A stretch of DNA of 64,000 bases, taken from positions 62,001-126,000 of the forward strand of contig VWND01000076.1 in assembly GCA_009599575.1 (NCBI GenBank). Reading direction: 5' to 3'. Positions within the stretch are counted from its first letter, which is position 1. Each line of letters begins with the position of its first letter. The stretch comes from Blumeriella jaapii (lineage: Eukaryota > Ascomycota > Leotiomycetes > Helotiales > Drepanopezizaceae). Position numbers and translations under genes: made by a program. Of this stretch, positions 23,862 to 36,100 are shown in pieces. Below the pieces are notes generated by a model, which did no database searches, was not told the origin of the DNA, and worked only from the letters and a program-made list of their open reading frames with translations.

Positions 23862-26800
23862 TTACAAAGGCTTGCCGCCGATGAAGTCGGACCATCTGCG
23901 GACTTCGCCGGGGATGCCTTCTTTGCGGGGGAGCTTCTCGCTCATGCAGCGGGCGAAGAGCTCCGCAGTCTAGCGTTCATGTTAGCACGATACAGATGAA
24001 TGGTAGAGGTAAATAAGTACCTTTGGCTCCATGAAAAGGGGCACTCCAAAGTCGACGGCATTGCGTCGCATTACGTAGTCGACATCGAGTACGGTCTTTC
24101 CACGGCTCGCGGCCAAGTTGAACACGCCACGAATGTCGTATTTCTGAAATACCTCTCTCAAAGCGCGCTTATCCTCGGTTGGGAACTCGATGACTTCAAC
24201 CTTCACGTTATTCTTGGCTGTAGACTCGAGGAATTTTTTGACTGCAGGCTCAGCAGCATAGAGCTTGTACCCAAGAGGAGAAAGGTAGTCGACAATGGTG
24301 ACCAGGGAAGTCTTTGAGACGTCACCGCCGAAGAGGAGCCCTTCTCCTGGCTCGGGGACGCGGAAGTTCATGGTGGATTGCAGAGAGGCCCAGTACGCCT
24401 CGACGACGTCCTTTCCGAAGCAGGCGATCTCACCGGTACTGGACATTTCGACGCCCAGGAAGGGGTCAGCACCAGCGAGACGGGTCCAGGAGAATTGAGG
24501 CACCTTGGTGGCGACATAATCACGCTTGATGGCCATAAGATCAACGGGTTCGGGGACATTGGTGCCGACTAGAGCTTTGGTCGCAACATCGACAAAGTTG
24601 AGCCCAAGGACCTTGCTGACGAATGGGAACGAACGGGATGCACGCAAGTTGCACTCAATAACCTTCAGTTGAGAGGGGCCTCCATTTGGATCAGCTGCTT
24701 TGATGATTTGCATGTTGAAGGGTCCAGTGATGCTCCAGGCCTTAGCGACCTTGACAGCAATTTCCTTAACGCGGTCCATGGTGTCTTGGTCCAAAGAAGC
24801 AGGTGGAAGGACAAGAGTGGCATCTCCAGAGTGGACACCTGCCTCCTCCACGTGCTGAGACACAGCACTGAATGATGTTAGCAACGGCTTTTTAAATGGA
24901 TGCATGAATGACTCACTGGACAAGAAGCTTGCCATTAGACCCAACGGCGTCAACGTCAATCTCTTCGGCGCCTTCGATGAATTTTGTAATGACGACTGGA
25001 TGATCAGGGGAGACATTGCTGGCGGCCTCGAGCTTCTCCTTCAACTCATTTTTACTACGAACGACAGTCATTGCAGCTCCAGAAAGGACGTAAGACGGGC
25101 GGACCAGAACTGTATATGTCAACACGTGTCTCAGGAGATCGTGGGGTTTGCACTGACCAGGGTAGCCGACGGATTGAGCAAAAGCTTCGGCATCGGCAAC
25201 GGAAGTGAGCTCCTTCCAGGCGGGTTGATCGACTCCGATGCTGTCAAGAATCTCAGAGAACTTCTGTCGGTCTTCGGCCTTATCAATATCGAGAGGGTTG
25301 GTTCCGAGGACTTTAGCACCACCAGTCTCTTGCAAGCGGAGGGCAATGTTCTGAGGAAGTTGACCACCAACAGAGACAACGACACCGGAGGAGTTCTCAA
25401 GCTCATAGATATCCATAACTCTCTACACTGGTGTCAGTTTGTGTCTCTAATTGTGCTAGGTTAATTGCAAAGGTGGGAAAGGGCGTGGGAAAGTGATTAC
25501 CTCGTAGCTGAGCTCCTCGAAGTAGAGCTTGTCAGCAGTATCGAAGTCGGTTGAGTAAGTCTACGTAGGCATTAACGAATGAATCTTGTCAATTTCATCG
25601 ATAGACCGTGTACCTCAGGGTTGTAGTTGATCATAACTGTCTTCTTTCCCATTTCGCGGAGAGCAAGAGTAGCTGAAGTGGTGCACCAATCGAATCTGGA
25701 TGGGGTTAGCACATTGTGGAGTTTAAAAGACAAAGGTTGGTATTCACTCGACCGAGGACCCGATTCTGTAGACTCCACTGCCTAAGATAATGACTGAAGA
25801 ACATGTCAGTAGATGGTCAAAAACAACGAGGAGAGGTGGTGATATTGTGGGAGTCCGGATCAGCTTCCAACAAAGTCCAAGAAGCAGCTGAGAAGGAGGG
25901 TAACATACTTCCATTATCATCGAACGTTACGTCGTGAGTTGTGGCATTGTAGGTAGTGTAGAGGTAGTTGGTGTCAGCTGTCTCGAGTTAGCATGTTCTT
26001 TTTGCAGCTTGACAGTTTACTGACCCGGGAACTCAGCAGCCAGAGTATCAATCTTTTTGACAAAGGGAGTGATTCCAAAGTTCTTGCGGCGCGCACGAAC
26101 TTCGTCCTCGGTGGACCCAACAGCATTGGCGATTTGACGGTCAGAGAAGCCCATCTTTTTAGCCTTCATCATGAGTTCCTCCTTGATGCCGAGAAGACCT
26201 CCCACCTCCTCAAGCTCATGGGTGCAATCGACAATGTTCTGCAGCTTGTACAAGAACCATTTGTCAATCTTGCTCAAGTCGTGGATGCGGTCGACAGTGT
26301 AACCCTCGTGAAGCATAGCTTGGCCAACTGCTAGCCAACGACGATCAGTAGGGTTCGCAAGCTCGTAGTCCAGGTCATCGAACTTGTCGCCCTGGAAACC
26401 AACAAAACGGGGGTCGACTTGACGGATAGCCTTTTGAATTGACTCTTCGAAGGTTCGTCCAATGGCCATGACCTCTCCAACAGACTTCATGGCACTTCCA
26501 ATATCACGCTTGACGTGTTGGAACTTTGCTAAATCCCATCGGGGAATCTTGGTGACGACATAGTCTAAAGAAGGCTCGAAGTTTGCGGTAGTGGTCTTGG
26601 TGACAGCATTTGGCAGTTCAGGGAGCGTGTGTCCCAGACCAATTTTGGCGGCAGTATACGCAAGAGGGTATCCGGTAGCCTTGGAAGCCAGAGCAGACGA
26701 GCGTGAAAGACGGGCATTAACTTCGATAACTCGGTAGTCGAGTCCATCTGGCTGCAAAGCATACTGAACGTTGCATTCGCCTACCACACCCAAGTGACGG

Positions 26801-27983
26801 ATAATCTTGATGGCAGCAGAACGGAGCATGTGATACTCCTCATCACTCAAAGTCTGACTGGGAGCCACGACAATCGAGTCACCAGTGTGAATACCGAGAG
26901 GATCGAAGTTTTCCATGTTGCAGACCGTAATGCAGTTATTGCTTGCATCTCGGACGACTTCATATTCCACCTCTTTCCAGCCCTTCAGAGACTTCTCAAC
27001 TAGGATTTGGGGAGACAATGTGAGAGATCTGGCCGCCATATTGCGGAGCTCTTCCTCGTTGTTTGCAAATCCGGAACCAAGTCCTCCAAGAGCGTAAGCA
27101 GCTCTGACGATAATTGGATACCCAATGCCCTTAGCAGCTTCCAAAGCTTCATCTACTGTGCCGACAGCAATTGACTGAGCAATTGGGATGTTGATTTCTC
27201 CGAGGGCCTTGGCGAACAGGTCTCTGTCTTCACTAGTCTCAAGGGTCTTGATACTGGTCCCCAAAACCTTGACGCCATAACGCTCAAAGATTCCCATACG
27301 CTCCATTTGCACACCCAAGTTGAGGGCGGTCTGACCACCGAACGTGAGAAAAATCCCATCCGGCCTCTCCCTCTCGATAACGTATGTGACGTATTCCGGG
27401 GTGACCGGTAAGTAATAAACTTCATCGGTAAGGACGTGGGCGGTCTGTATAGTAGCAATGTTGGGGTTGATGAGCACGGAAGCGATGCCGGCCTCTTTCA
27501 AAGCCTTCAAAGCTTGAGAGCCTGTAGACAAATAGTGAGTCAATGTAAAATTTCTCCACCTCGTCAACACTTCTGATAGGATTGGCACTGGCCGAAGAAG
27601 ATCCTTCAATGTGACTCATACTGCGGAAGGGAGGACCAACCCGAATAATCAAATTCCCCCGCCTGTCCAATGGCCAAACCCCCACTCCCAATAACCAAAA
27701 CCTTCTTGACGTTTACTGGGTTTGCAGCTCCCTTTATGGCCCCGCTTTGTAGGTATGCTTCGGCGTTGGGAGCAGTCTGAGTCTCGTTTCTCTGGACAGA
27801 GGAGCCCGAAAAGAGTCGGACAAAGCCAGCATGTTTCCGAACCGGAGCTGAGCTTCTGGCACATAGACATCGGGTCGAAGCTCGAGTGTTGAAAGCCCGG
27901 GTAGCAGCAGGACTTGCGACAGCGCCGACCTGTCGGAAGAGAGAGCTGCTCGTCCGGCCTGCGAAGCGGATGGAGAGAGCCAT
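23862..27983 (-). CDS. CPA2: Arginine-specific carbamoyl-phosphate synthase, large subunit (mitochondrial)
   Basis: It makes carbamoyl phosphate from ammonia (delivered by the glutaminase subunit), bicarbonate and two ATP for arginine synthesis. Ten exons on the minus strand: 27983-27641, 27521-26025, 25977-25909, 25793-25748, 25695-25614, 25560-25501, 25422-25158, 25109-24917, 24867-24021 and 23969-23862; total 1169 residues. The Arg/Ser/Ala-rich N-terminus [19 protein letters not shown] is a mitochondrial presequence, as in the Neurospora arg-3 protein. Both ATP-grasp halves are present: [21 protein letters not shown] and [10 protein letters not shown] in the first, [18 protein letters not shown] and [17 protein letters not shown] in the second. 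The terminal allosteric (MGS-like) domain ends with [12 protein letters not shown]. Introns are 47-119 nt, clustered around the join of the two halves. No regulatory upstream peptide is evident; that feature belongs to the small-subunit gene. Confidence 0.95.
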
Positions 27984-28778
27984 TGTGTAGGTCGTTGGCT
28001 ACAATTGACAGCGAAAGGATCAGTGAAGCTCCAGACACCGTAGCAGGCACTTTGGGAATGCCCTACGAGTGTCACAGAGGCTGTGGTTGTCGCGAAAGTG
28101 GCTCAGGGATGGGATCTTCGAAGACGATGCCCAGGCGGTCTGATTGTAGATGCTGATAACGGTTGCTGACTTGGTCAGGAAGACGCCAGCGGAAGTTAGG
28201 TTTGGAGTTTCGAGGGCTCGAAATCTCTCAGCATGGTCGATGGAGAAGTTATCGAGCTGTACAGTACAATGTGGAAGGGCACGAGTTGGTTGAGATCGGG
28301 TTTCGGTGACGAGAAAAATAAGTTTTGAGTTCACAAACAAAAAATTTGGGGCGCGGGGCGGCATGATGCCGGTACGGTAGTCCAGGCCCCTGCTCCAACC
28401 AATTTTTTTGCCGGATTTTTTCTTCTTCAAAGGACCTGACCGACAAAGCTGTCGGAGCTGGGGCGCTTCCTGGAGAGGCAGCTAGGGTAGACAGAGATCT
28501 GTGGATGCCCTGCCTGACTCATTCTACCAATACTTACTTACATTACCTACCGTACAGCCATTCACTAAGTACACATTAAGCATGGGCGGACAAAGTGTCC
28601 AGACAAGGCTTATTCTCGAACTTGTCTTCAGAAGTTCTTACAGAATAAATCGGTACTACCAGCCAGGCAATATACGTAAATGCCCCCTGACGCGAAGGCC
28701 AGAGAAGCAAGGTCCCGGTTGTCATCTTGAGATGGGCAATGCCAACGCTTTTCGATTTTCGTTTGACTGAACTTTCAT
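27984..28778. other. CPA2 upstream region and FRS2 3' flank
   Basis: It should contain the CPA2 promoter and 5' leader. Open frames are short and lack motifs. No other feature is recognised. Confidence 0.45.
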
Positions 28779-30470
28779 CTACGTTTTCTCTAGTCTGACG
28801 GCAGGATTCCGCTCGATGAAAGACAGGTCTACCTTGTGTCCCAGCAACTCCCGAATGTTATTCACCTGGCGCCGTATTAGTACATTGTACACGACGCCCA
28901 AGATATCACTCACCTTATATTTGATCATAGTTGGTCTCTCCAGAGACAGTCCCCATCCGAAGACACGCATGTCCTTGGGCAAGCCCATCGCCTCCAGCAT
29001 CTCAGGCCTGAACATGCCACTGTTGCCGATCTCTACCAGCTTGTTCAAGCCCTTGTGGAAACTGAAAATCTCCATGCTTGGCTCCGTGTACGGGTTGTAG
29101 GCTGGCTTGAAGCGAAGATCCTCGATACCCATCTTGTGGAAGAAGATTTCCATGAACTCCATGAGTCCCCCCAAAGACAATCCGTAGTCAGCAATGACAC
29201 CCTCGACTTGGTGGAACTCGGCGAGATGGGTAGCGTCAACCGTCTCATTACGGAAGACACGGTCAATGGAGAAGTATCGTGCTGGGGGTGGTCTTCCATC
29301 AGGCCCTTTCTGTGAAGCCAGCTTGTGCAGCATTGCTGTTGAGATGGCGGTTGTGTGAGTTCTAAGAACCAATCGAAGGGACTCATCCTCAGCCCATGGG
29401 TATCTATAGCCAATTGAGCCGTACTTTCCTTCTTGGTGGACCTCCTGTACGTTCTTCCAGTATGACTCGTAGTCACCCTTGTCATCTTCTGATTCCGCAT
29501 GTGGTTTATCCGCCTCTTTTGGATCTGAAATGTAAAAGGTGTCTTGGAGATCACGGGCAGGATGTTGTTGGGGGACGAAGAGGGCATCGAAGTTCCAGAA
29601 ACCAGTCTCAACGTAGCGATTGGTCGGCATTTCCTCGAAACCCATCTCGAAGAAGATTTGCCTGAACTCGTGGCGGACTTTATTCAGTGGATGAAGGGCA
29701 CCGGCGTTTTGATCTGCTCCGAGAGATTTGAAGTTGTACGGCTTGAAAGCAGCGGTTTTCCAAGCACCACTGTGACCGTCAAAATGATATTACCGGTGCA
29801 AGAACGTGGTACTTACGAAGCAAGCATGTCAGCGGTCAAGTCGGTCTCTTCCTTCACAATCTCAAGTCCGAACTTTGGCCCCTTATGGACCTTGTAGGCA
29901 ATGACCTTCTGCATCTTGATCAACTTTCGCTTCTTGAGGTCAGTGACAACCTTGGGATCTGGGTGTGACCGTGTTTGTCGGATCACTTGGAGTTGCTCGC
30001 GGGTCGTGTCTTGTATCGAATCCGTCTGTACCTGTCAGACTGCACCCAGAGCAACATGGCGGGGTATAACTCACAGAGGCCACCAGACGCCCCTCCTCAC
30101 CCTTCGCAATCCACTTAGACTTGAAGGCCTTGCCTTGCCCGACCTTCGCAACATTTTTGTCTCCCACAGCAGTCTCAAGCTCTGCGATAGTAAGCCCCCC
30201 GACTGCTTTTGAAAGAGCCTCGAAGACTCGCGCTTCATGACTTCCATTGGCCTCGATTTCCACGGCTTCGGGTTCTAGCACCGCCTCTTCTCTGTCGATT
30301 GTCTCGTATGTGACCATAGAGCGCGAAGCCAGCCGGTCTAACGCGCTCTTGACATCCGCGGATTTCTGTGTAGGAAAGGCCTCTGATGACAAAAGAGGCT
30401 CATTTTGGTCGAGAGCTTGGAGAACTTTGGCAGGCAGATCGCCATGCGAGGCAGACTGACTGGTAGCCAT
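28779..30470 (-). CDS. FRS2: Cytosolic phenylalanyl-tRNA synthetase alpha subunit
   Basis: This is the catalytic subunit of the alpha2-beta2 enzyme that charges tRNA-Phe in the cytosol. Exons 30470-30075, 30031-29817, 29769-28914 and 28865-28779 encode 517 residues; introns are 43-48 nt. The N-terminal winged-helix region includes [17 protein letters not shown]. The class II catalytic core has motif 2 around [24 protein letters not shown] and motif 3 around [24 protein letters not shown]. Motif 3 is split by the last intron (TACTAAT branch site). Length and start agree with the fungal family. The gene lies in the same orientation as CPA2, with no operon relation. Confidence 0.95.
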
Positions 30471-30913
30471 CGTATCAATAGGCTTGCACGCTCTAAGAAA
30501 AAGCGAGGCGTAGTCTAGAGTCGGGAGTCGGGAGTCGGGAGTCGAGGTGGTGTTTTATTGCGTTGAGTCACTCTAAAGCTGTCTGGAGTTTTTTTGACCC
30601 TGTATCCGTGCACTCCAGCCTTCAGCCTCCCCCGCCCCCGCCCTAACCCTGGTATGTACATACAGTAAATGGAACGAACTTAGTCGTGACATTGAAGGCG
30701 AGATCAAAAATCCAATTTATGCTGATCGGAAGTCTGAGGATCATATGGGGAATTTTGGATCTAAGTTTTACTAGATTGGGGATACTCCAGGGTTCGAACT
30801 CCACGGTATCTCCTTTCAAGTCGAACAATACGTTGTTTTCTTTGCCATCTCTCATACACCCACACCCGCAGCCGTTTCTAGCGTAACTGCTACCATACAT
30901 AGGTAGGTACCTC
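30471..30913. other. FRS2 upstream region
   Basis: It carries a short tandem AGTCGGG repeat (about four units, 30519-30546) within 80 bases of the FRS2 start. Nothing else is recognised. Confidence 0.45.
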
Positions 30914-32437
30914 CTATTCCAATTGTCCCCCTTGAATAACACCCAGATTGCCATCTATAGCAGCCCAGATGTCTTTCCGTTTCCCAGTGATCGCAGTCTC
31001 CGCTGATCCATCTTCCCGTCCGACTTCTGTCACGCCAAGGAGAGTGTTCAATTCCAATAACGTCTGCTGAGCTTCGATGAGCGCCTTGTTACCTTCGTCC
31101 AGCTTTTCTGATACCACAGCTTTTGTACCTTCACAAGCCGATTGCGTTGCGTGCACCCAGCTGCGAGCTCGGAGGGAAGAGCTAGGTTCTTCCTGATTCG
31201 AAATCTCGTCCCCAAACGAGACAGGTCCATCCAAACTAAAGCGCTTTTTCTTGGCTAATGGCAACGGATGTGCTGGCAGCAGATGACTCTCATCTGCGAG
31301 GCGATCTAGGCCTTGGTTCGCTTCTTGGAGTTGTTTCGATAAGCAAAAAGTGAGGTGCGATTTTTGCTGTACCATTGCTTTTTGTTCGCTAGAAACCAAG
31401 ACCATCCGTTCCATAAAAGGATATGTGACCTCGTTGCCAGTGGATGCATAAGATTCTTCTTCAACCGCAGAAGGGTCGTCGTTCGTCGTTTCTATGGTGG
31501 CCGGAGGATTCAATGTTCCTGTTGCTGCATGGATCAAGGACTGCCTTGCCTTGGTATATCGAGCGTACTGTTTATGGATCGAGGAAAGTTCGAAATCGAC
31601 GAACTGCTTTCCCCTCTTGTCCGGACTGGTCGAGCCCGGAACCTGAGATTCAGGACTACTTTCTCCAGCCCTTGATAACTCGGCTTCGATCCAGTTGATT
31701 AAGGCTGACCGAGTCAACCCCACTGCTTCTAACCGACTTCCACAACTGCTGGGCGATGATGCATTCTCGGCCTTGACTTTACTCAGTAGATCCTGTTCCC
31801 GTCTGAGAAGCATTTTGGCTCGAAGAACAGATTTCTCAAGCTGGTCGACAAGATCCTTCAAGTCCACGCGAGATGACCCTCGAGTTAAGCTGGAACCATT
31901 CAGAACTTCTAGGGGCATCTTGGGCAAAGCTCCGACGTCTTGCAGAACCATCTGGGCATTCGAGTGTTCGACCGTAGCGGCGGGTTTTTGAGCAAGAACA
32001 TCCAGATAGTCTTGAACGATACGCAGTCGCTCGTGCTTCTGCCGTTGATCCACAAGCTCGACAAAGGAGTTCACAGACGATGTGTTACCGGGAAGAGCCT
32101 CCGCCAACACTCTGGCGTCTTCATCGTTACGTTCAAGCCGATGCTCTTTACTGATCTTGGCGTAGTCTTTCTGTGCCCTGACATTGGTTTGTACACAACG
32201 CAGATACTCCTTCTGAAGCCCTCTCACCCCGTGCGGTGCAGGATCTACATTGCAAGATGTGTCTAGCAATGAAATGGGACGAGATAGAGAGTGATCCGCT
32301 TTTGGGCTCACGTGGGAGATGAGATGGGAAGCCAGAATCCGGCGTATCTGGGCAGCTTGCTGTCGCTGCTTGAGGTACGGAGCGAGGGAATGTGTGGCCT
32401 TCCTGAAAGACTCGGGTAGGGCTTGTGCATCGTCCAT
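30914..32437 (-). CDS. Unrecognised coiled-coil protein, 507 aa
   Basis: The uninterrupted frame starts with ATG at 32437 and is long and codon-biased enough to be real. The product is soluble and mostly helical: QLEKSVLRAKMLLRREQDLLSKVKAEN and KQLQEANQGLDRLADESHLL look like coiled coils. Ser-rich linkers lie between them and the C-terminus is short and acidic. No enzyme motif, membrane segment or signal peptide is seen. Such architecture is common in kinetochore, spindle and augmin-type subunits, but I cannot assign it to one. It is divergent from BRR2. Confidence 0.75.
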   Translation of the reverse strand: MDDAQALPESFRKATHSLAPYLKQRQQAAQIRRILASHLISHVSPKADHSLSRPISLLDTSCNVDPAPHGVRGLQKEYLRCVQTNVRAQKDYAKISKEHRLERNDEDARVLAEALPGNTSSVNSFVELVDQRQKHERLRIVQDYLDVLAQKPAATVEHSNAQMVLQDVGALPKMPLEVLNGSSLTRGSSRVDLKDLVDQLEKSVLRAKMLLRREQDLLSKVKAENASSPSSCGSRLEAVGLTRSALINWIEAELSRAGESSPESQVPGSTSPDKRGKQFVDFELSSIHKQYARYTKARQSLIHAATGTLNPPATIETTNDDPSAVEEESYASTGNEVTYPFMERMVLVSSEQKAMVQQKSHLTFCLSKQLQEANQGLDRLADESHLLPAHPLPLAKKKRFSLDGPVSFGDEISNQEEPSSSLRARSWVHATQSACEGTKAVVSEKLDEGNKALIEAQQTLLELNTLLGVTEVGREDGSAETAITGKRKDIWAAIDGNLGVIQGGQLE

Positions 32438-33127
32438 GTTGAGTGTTGGTGAACAGCTACCTACCGCGGGTTTCGTTCAATTTTCGTTGGGTACTTCGGT
32501 ACAGTGCAGGTACTGTGTAAGGGCTGGCGGCAGCAAGAACCAGACGCCGTCTCCAAAGTAGCCAACAGAAGCCTGTGTGGTTTGCTGTTGTAAGAGCGCG
32601 CCCGATTCCCAAAGCATCCGTTTTACGTGAGAATCCTCATCGAAAGAGACGAAAACTTGGCTTGCGAAGTGAGGTCCCTGTACTGTAGGAGAGAAGAGGT
32701 TGTTGTTGGTTGCCGCGACGCGAATAGGCCTATTTGAAAGTACTGTACAGTATGGACATATGTACAGTAGAATAGGTAGGTACTGTCGGGTACTATGTAT
32801 CAGATCATCGACCTGGCTTGGCCTTTGCGGAGGTGGGGCGCGCGCGAGCGAGAACTACCACTGTATCTCGCGTTGCGCTAGCGAACGACATTTATTTTCT
32901 CCCGCTGCCACAACTACTTTACCACAACAGCACGCAGTCGACGACGCGGAGGAGCATACCTGCGTTATCTCGCTGGACAGTTGCGACCTGTCATGGTGGT
33001 TTGTGGGAGCTCTATTCCTGGATGAATGTGTTGCAGGCACTTTCTCGCCATCTACCGCTTTTCTCTGGCAATACAACCGCGACTCGAAGATCTCTAAGCA
33101 TTTGACTTCAGTCAAATCTTCGCCATC
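32438..33127. promoter_or_regulatory. Bidirectional promoter of coiled-coil gene / BRR2, with TACTG/CAGTA motifs
   Basis: This 690-bp divergent region has motif copies at about 32498-32520 (GTACAGTGCAGGTACTGTG) and 32739-32790 (AGTACTGTACAGTATGG, then TGTACAGTAG and GGTACTGTCGGGTACT). No gene is supported in it. Confidence 0.6.
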
Positions 33128-36100
33128 ATGACTGACCAACAGCGCGATGTCTCGCAGTACAAGTACTCGGCGATGTCCAACCTGGTTCTCCAGGCGGACC
33201 GTCGATTTGTTACTCGGCGCAATGACGAAGTTACAGGAGACCCCGAATCACTTGCTGGACGGTTGAGCATCAGGGATATGGGTTCTCGAAATGCTCGCGA
33301 CGAGGCGCCAAAGCAGAAGAAAAAGGCATCAGGACTTCCCGACGTTGAGAGAGGAGGTCTACAGGAGGGCCAAGACGTGCTGGAACGCGAGCAGCGGAAA
33401 CGAAAACGCGGCGAACCCGCGCAGCTACGTGGAGCTGGCATCCTATCCGCCGCAGACGCCTTGGTGGAGGGGATTGTCTACCGGCCACGGACATCAGCAA
33501 CTCGCGCGACATATGACTTGATTCTGACTACTGTTGCAAACAACCTTGGTGATGTGTCCCACGAGATCGTGCGAAGCGCAGCCGATGCTGTCCTGGAATA
33601 CCTTAAGGACGACGACATGAAGGATTTTGACAAGAAGAAAGAAATCGATGACCTGCTTGGCGCTACACTTTCATCTAAGCAATTCAATGAGCTTGTGAAC
33701 CTGGGGAAAAAGATCACAGATTATGAGGCGCAAGACGAGGATGAAGTGATGGGAGATGGAGAAAATGGTGCTGAAGATGGAGCCGAAATTGATGATCGCC
33801 AGGGAGTCGCGGTCGTATTTGATGACAATTCGGAGGATGAGGATGGGCAACAAATGGTCAACGAGATCAGGGATGAGTCCTCTGAAAGCGAAGACGAGGG
33901 CGATGTCGAGGACCGACCGGGTGCAGAAGAAACCGCAACCGCCGGAGGCGCTGCTCTTGACAACGATGAAGAATCACACGAGCTTCCAGAGGAGGAGGCG
34001 ATGATCATCGATTCTGGAGCAGGTGAAACCGTCAATCACAAAGAAAAGGATAAGAGCTTCATCCCCGCTCGCGAAATCGACGCGTACTGGCTCCAGAGGC
34101 AGATTGGTGCCATTTACTCTGACGCCCATACTCAACAAGTCAAGACCCAGAATGCCCTCAAAACTTTGTCAGGCATTCCCGATGAAGAAGGTGGAGATGA
34201 GAAGCCACTGCGGGAGATTGAAAATGACCTGGCGGAGCTGTTTGACTGGGAGCATCATGAATTGGTACACAAACTCATTGCCAATCGTGACAAAGTTGTT
34301 TGGCTTACACGCTTAGCTCGGGCGGAGGATGAAGAAGCTCGCGGCGTCCTTGAGCGGGAAATCGCCTCCGAGGGTCTGCGTTGGATCCTGGATGAACTTC
34401 GAGGCATCAAGAAGTCAGATGATTCCTCAAAGAAGCGTAAAGTAGAGATCAAGATGGACATTGACGTTCCTTCATCTTTCACAAACGGCTCTGCCAAACC
34501 CGAGCCCACTGGCGATGGTGGGTTGATAGGTGGGCTGCAGCCGCGCAAGTTGATCAATTTGGAGAACTTGGTCTTCGATCAAGGGAATCATCTTATGACC
34601 AATCCGAAGGTCAAGCTTCCTGACGGGTCAACAAAACGTACTTTCAAAGGCTACGAGGAGATACACGTACCGGCCCCGAAAAAGCGCAACGACCCGGGAG
34701 ACCGAGACATTCCAGTAACTGAAATGCCTGAGTGGGCTCGAGTTCCTTTCAAAACAGCCGCAAAGCTGAACAAGATACAGTCAAAATGTTTCCCCGAGGC
34801 ATTCAACGGCGACGGAAACATGTTGATCTGTGCTCCCACGGGAAGTGGAAAGACTAACGTTGGCATGCTTACAATTCTTCGAGAAATCGGCAAGAACAGG
34901 AATCCCGAGACCGGCGAAATCAACCTGGACGCCTTTAAAATCGTCTACATTGCCCCTCTGAAGGCCCTCGTACAAGAGCAAGTCGGTAATTTCGGTGGAC
35001 GACTGAAAGAATACGGCATCACAGTTTCTGAACTTACCGGTGACCGGCAACTTACGAAGCAACAGATCGCGGACACTCAAATCATTGTGACGACCCCTGA
35101 GAAATGGGATGTTATCACAAGAAAGGCGACCGATCTCAGCTACACCAACTTGGTAAGACTCGTCATTATTGATGAGATCCATCTTCTGCACGATGACCGT
35201 GGTCCTGTGCTGGAAAGCATCGTTAGCAGAACGATCCGAAAGACGGAACAAACCGGTGACCTAGTCCGCCTGGTTGGTCTCTCTGCTACGCTGCCCAATT
35301 ACCGCGACGTTGCGAGTTTCCTTCGGGTCGACCCATTGAAGGGCATGTTCCACTTTGATGGTTCATTCCGTCCCTGTCCGCTTCGCCAAGAGTTCATTGG
35401 TATCACCGAAAAAAAGGCCATCAAGCAGCTAAAGACCATGAATGATATCACATACACAAAGGTTCTTGAACACGTAGGCACAAACCGCAACCAGATGATC
35501 ATTTTCGTGCACTCTCGGAAAGAGACTTCGAAGACTGCTAGATACATCCGAGATAAGGCCCTGGAAATGGAGACGATCGGTCAAATCCTTCGCAGCGATG
35601 CCAGCAGCAGAGAAACCCTCACCACTGAAGCTGAATCCATCAACGACCGGGAGCTAAAGGATCTTCTTCCCTACGGATTTGGCATTCACCACGCCGGAAT
35701 GAGCAGACCAGATCGTACGTCAGTAGAAGACCTCTTTAATGAAGGTTTGATTCAAGTGCTTGTATGTACTGCTACATTAGCATGGGGTGTCAACTTACCG
35801 GCGCACACTGTTATCATCAAAGGCACACAAGTCTACTCCCCCGAGAAGGGAAGCTGGGTTGAGCTGAGTCCGCAGGATGTCCTTCAAATGCTTGGTCGAG
35901 CTGGTCGACCTCAGTTCGATACCTACGGAGAAGGTATCATCATCACCACGCAAACCGAAATGCAGTACTACCTATCTCTGTTGAATCAGCAGCTTCCTAT
36001 CGAGAGTCAGTTCGTTAGTAAGCTGGCTGACAACCTCAACGCTGAAATTGTACTTGGGAACGTAAGAAGTCGAGATGAGGGTGTTGAGTGGCTTGGATAT

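Noticed and set aside
30775..30812. GGGTTCGAACTCC as a possible tRNA T-arm
   Set aside because: The stem fails to pair beyond three bases and no D or anticodon arm lies upstream.
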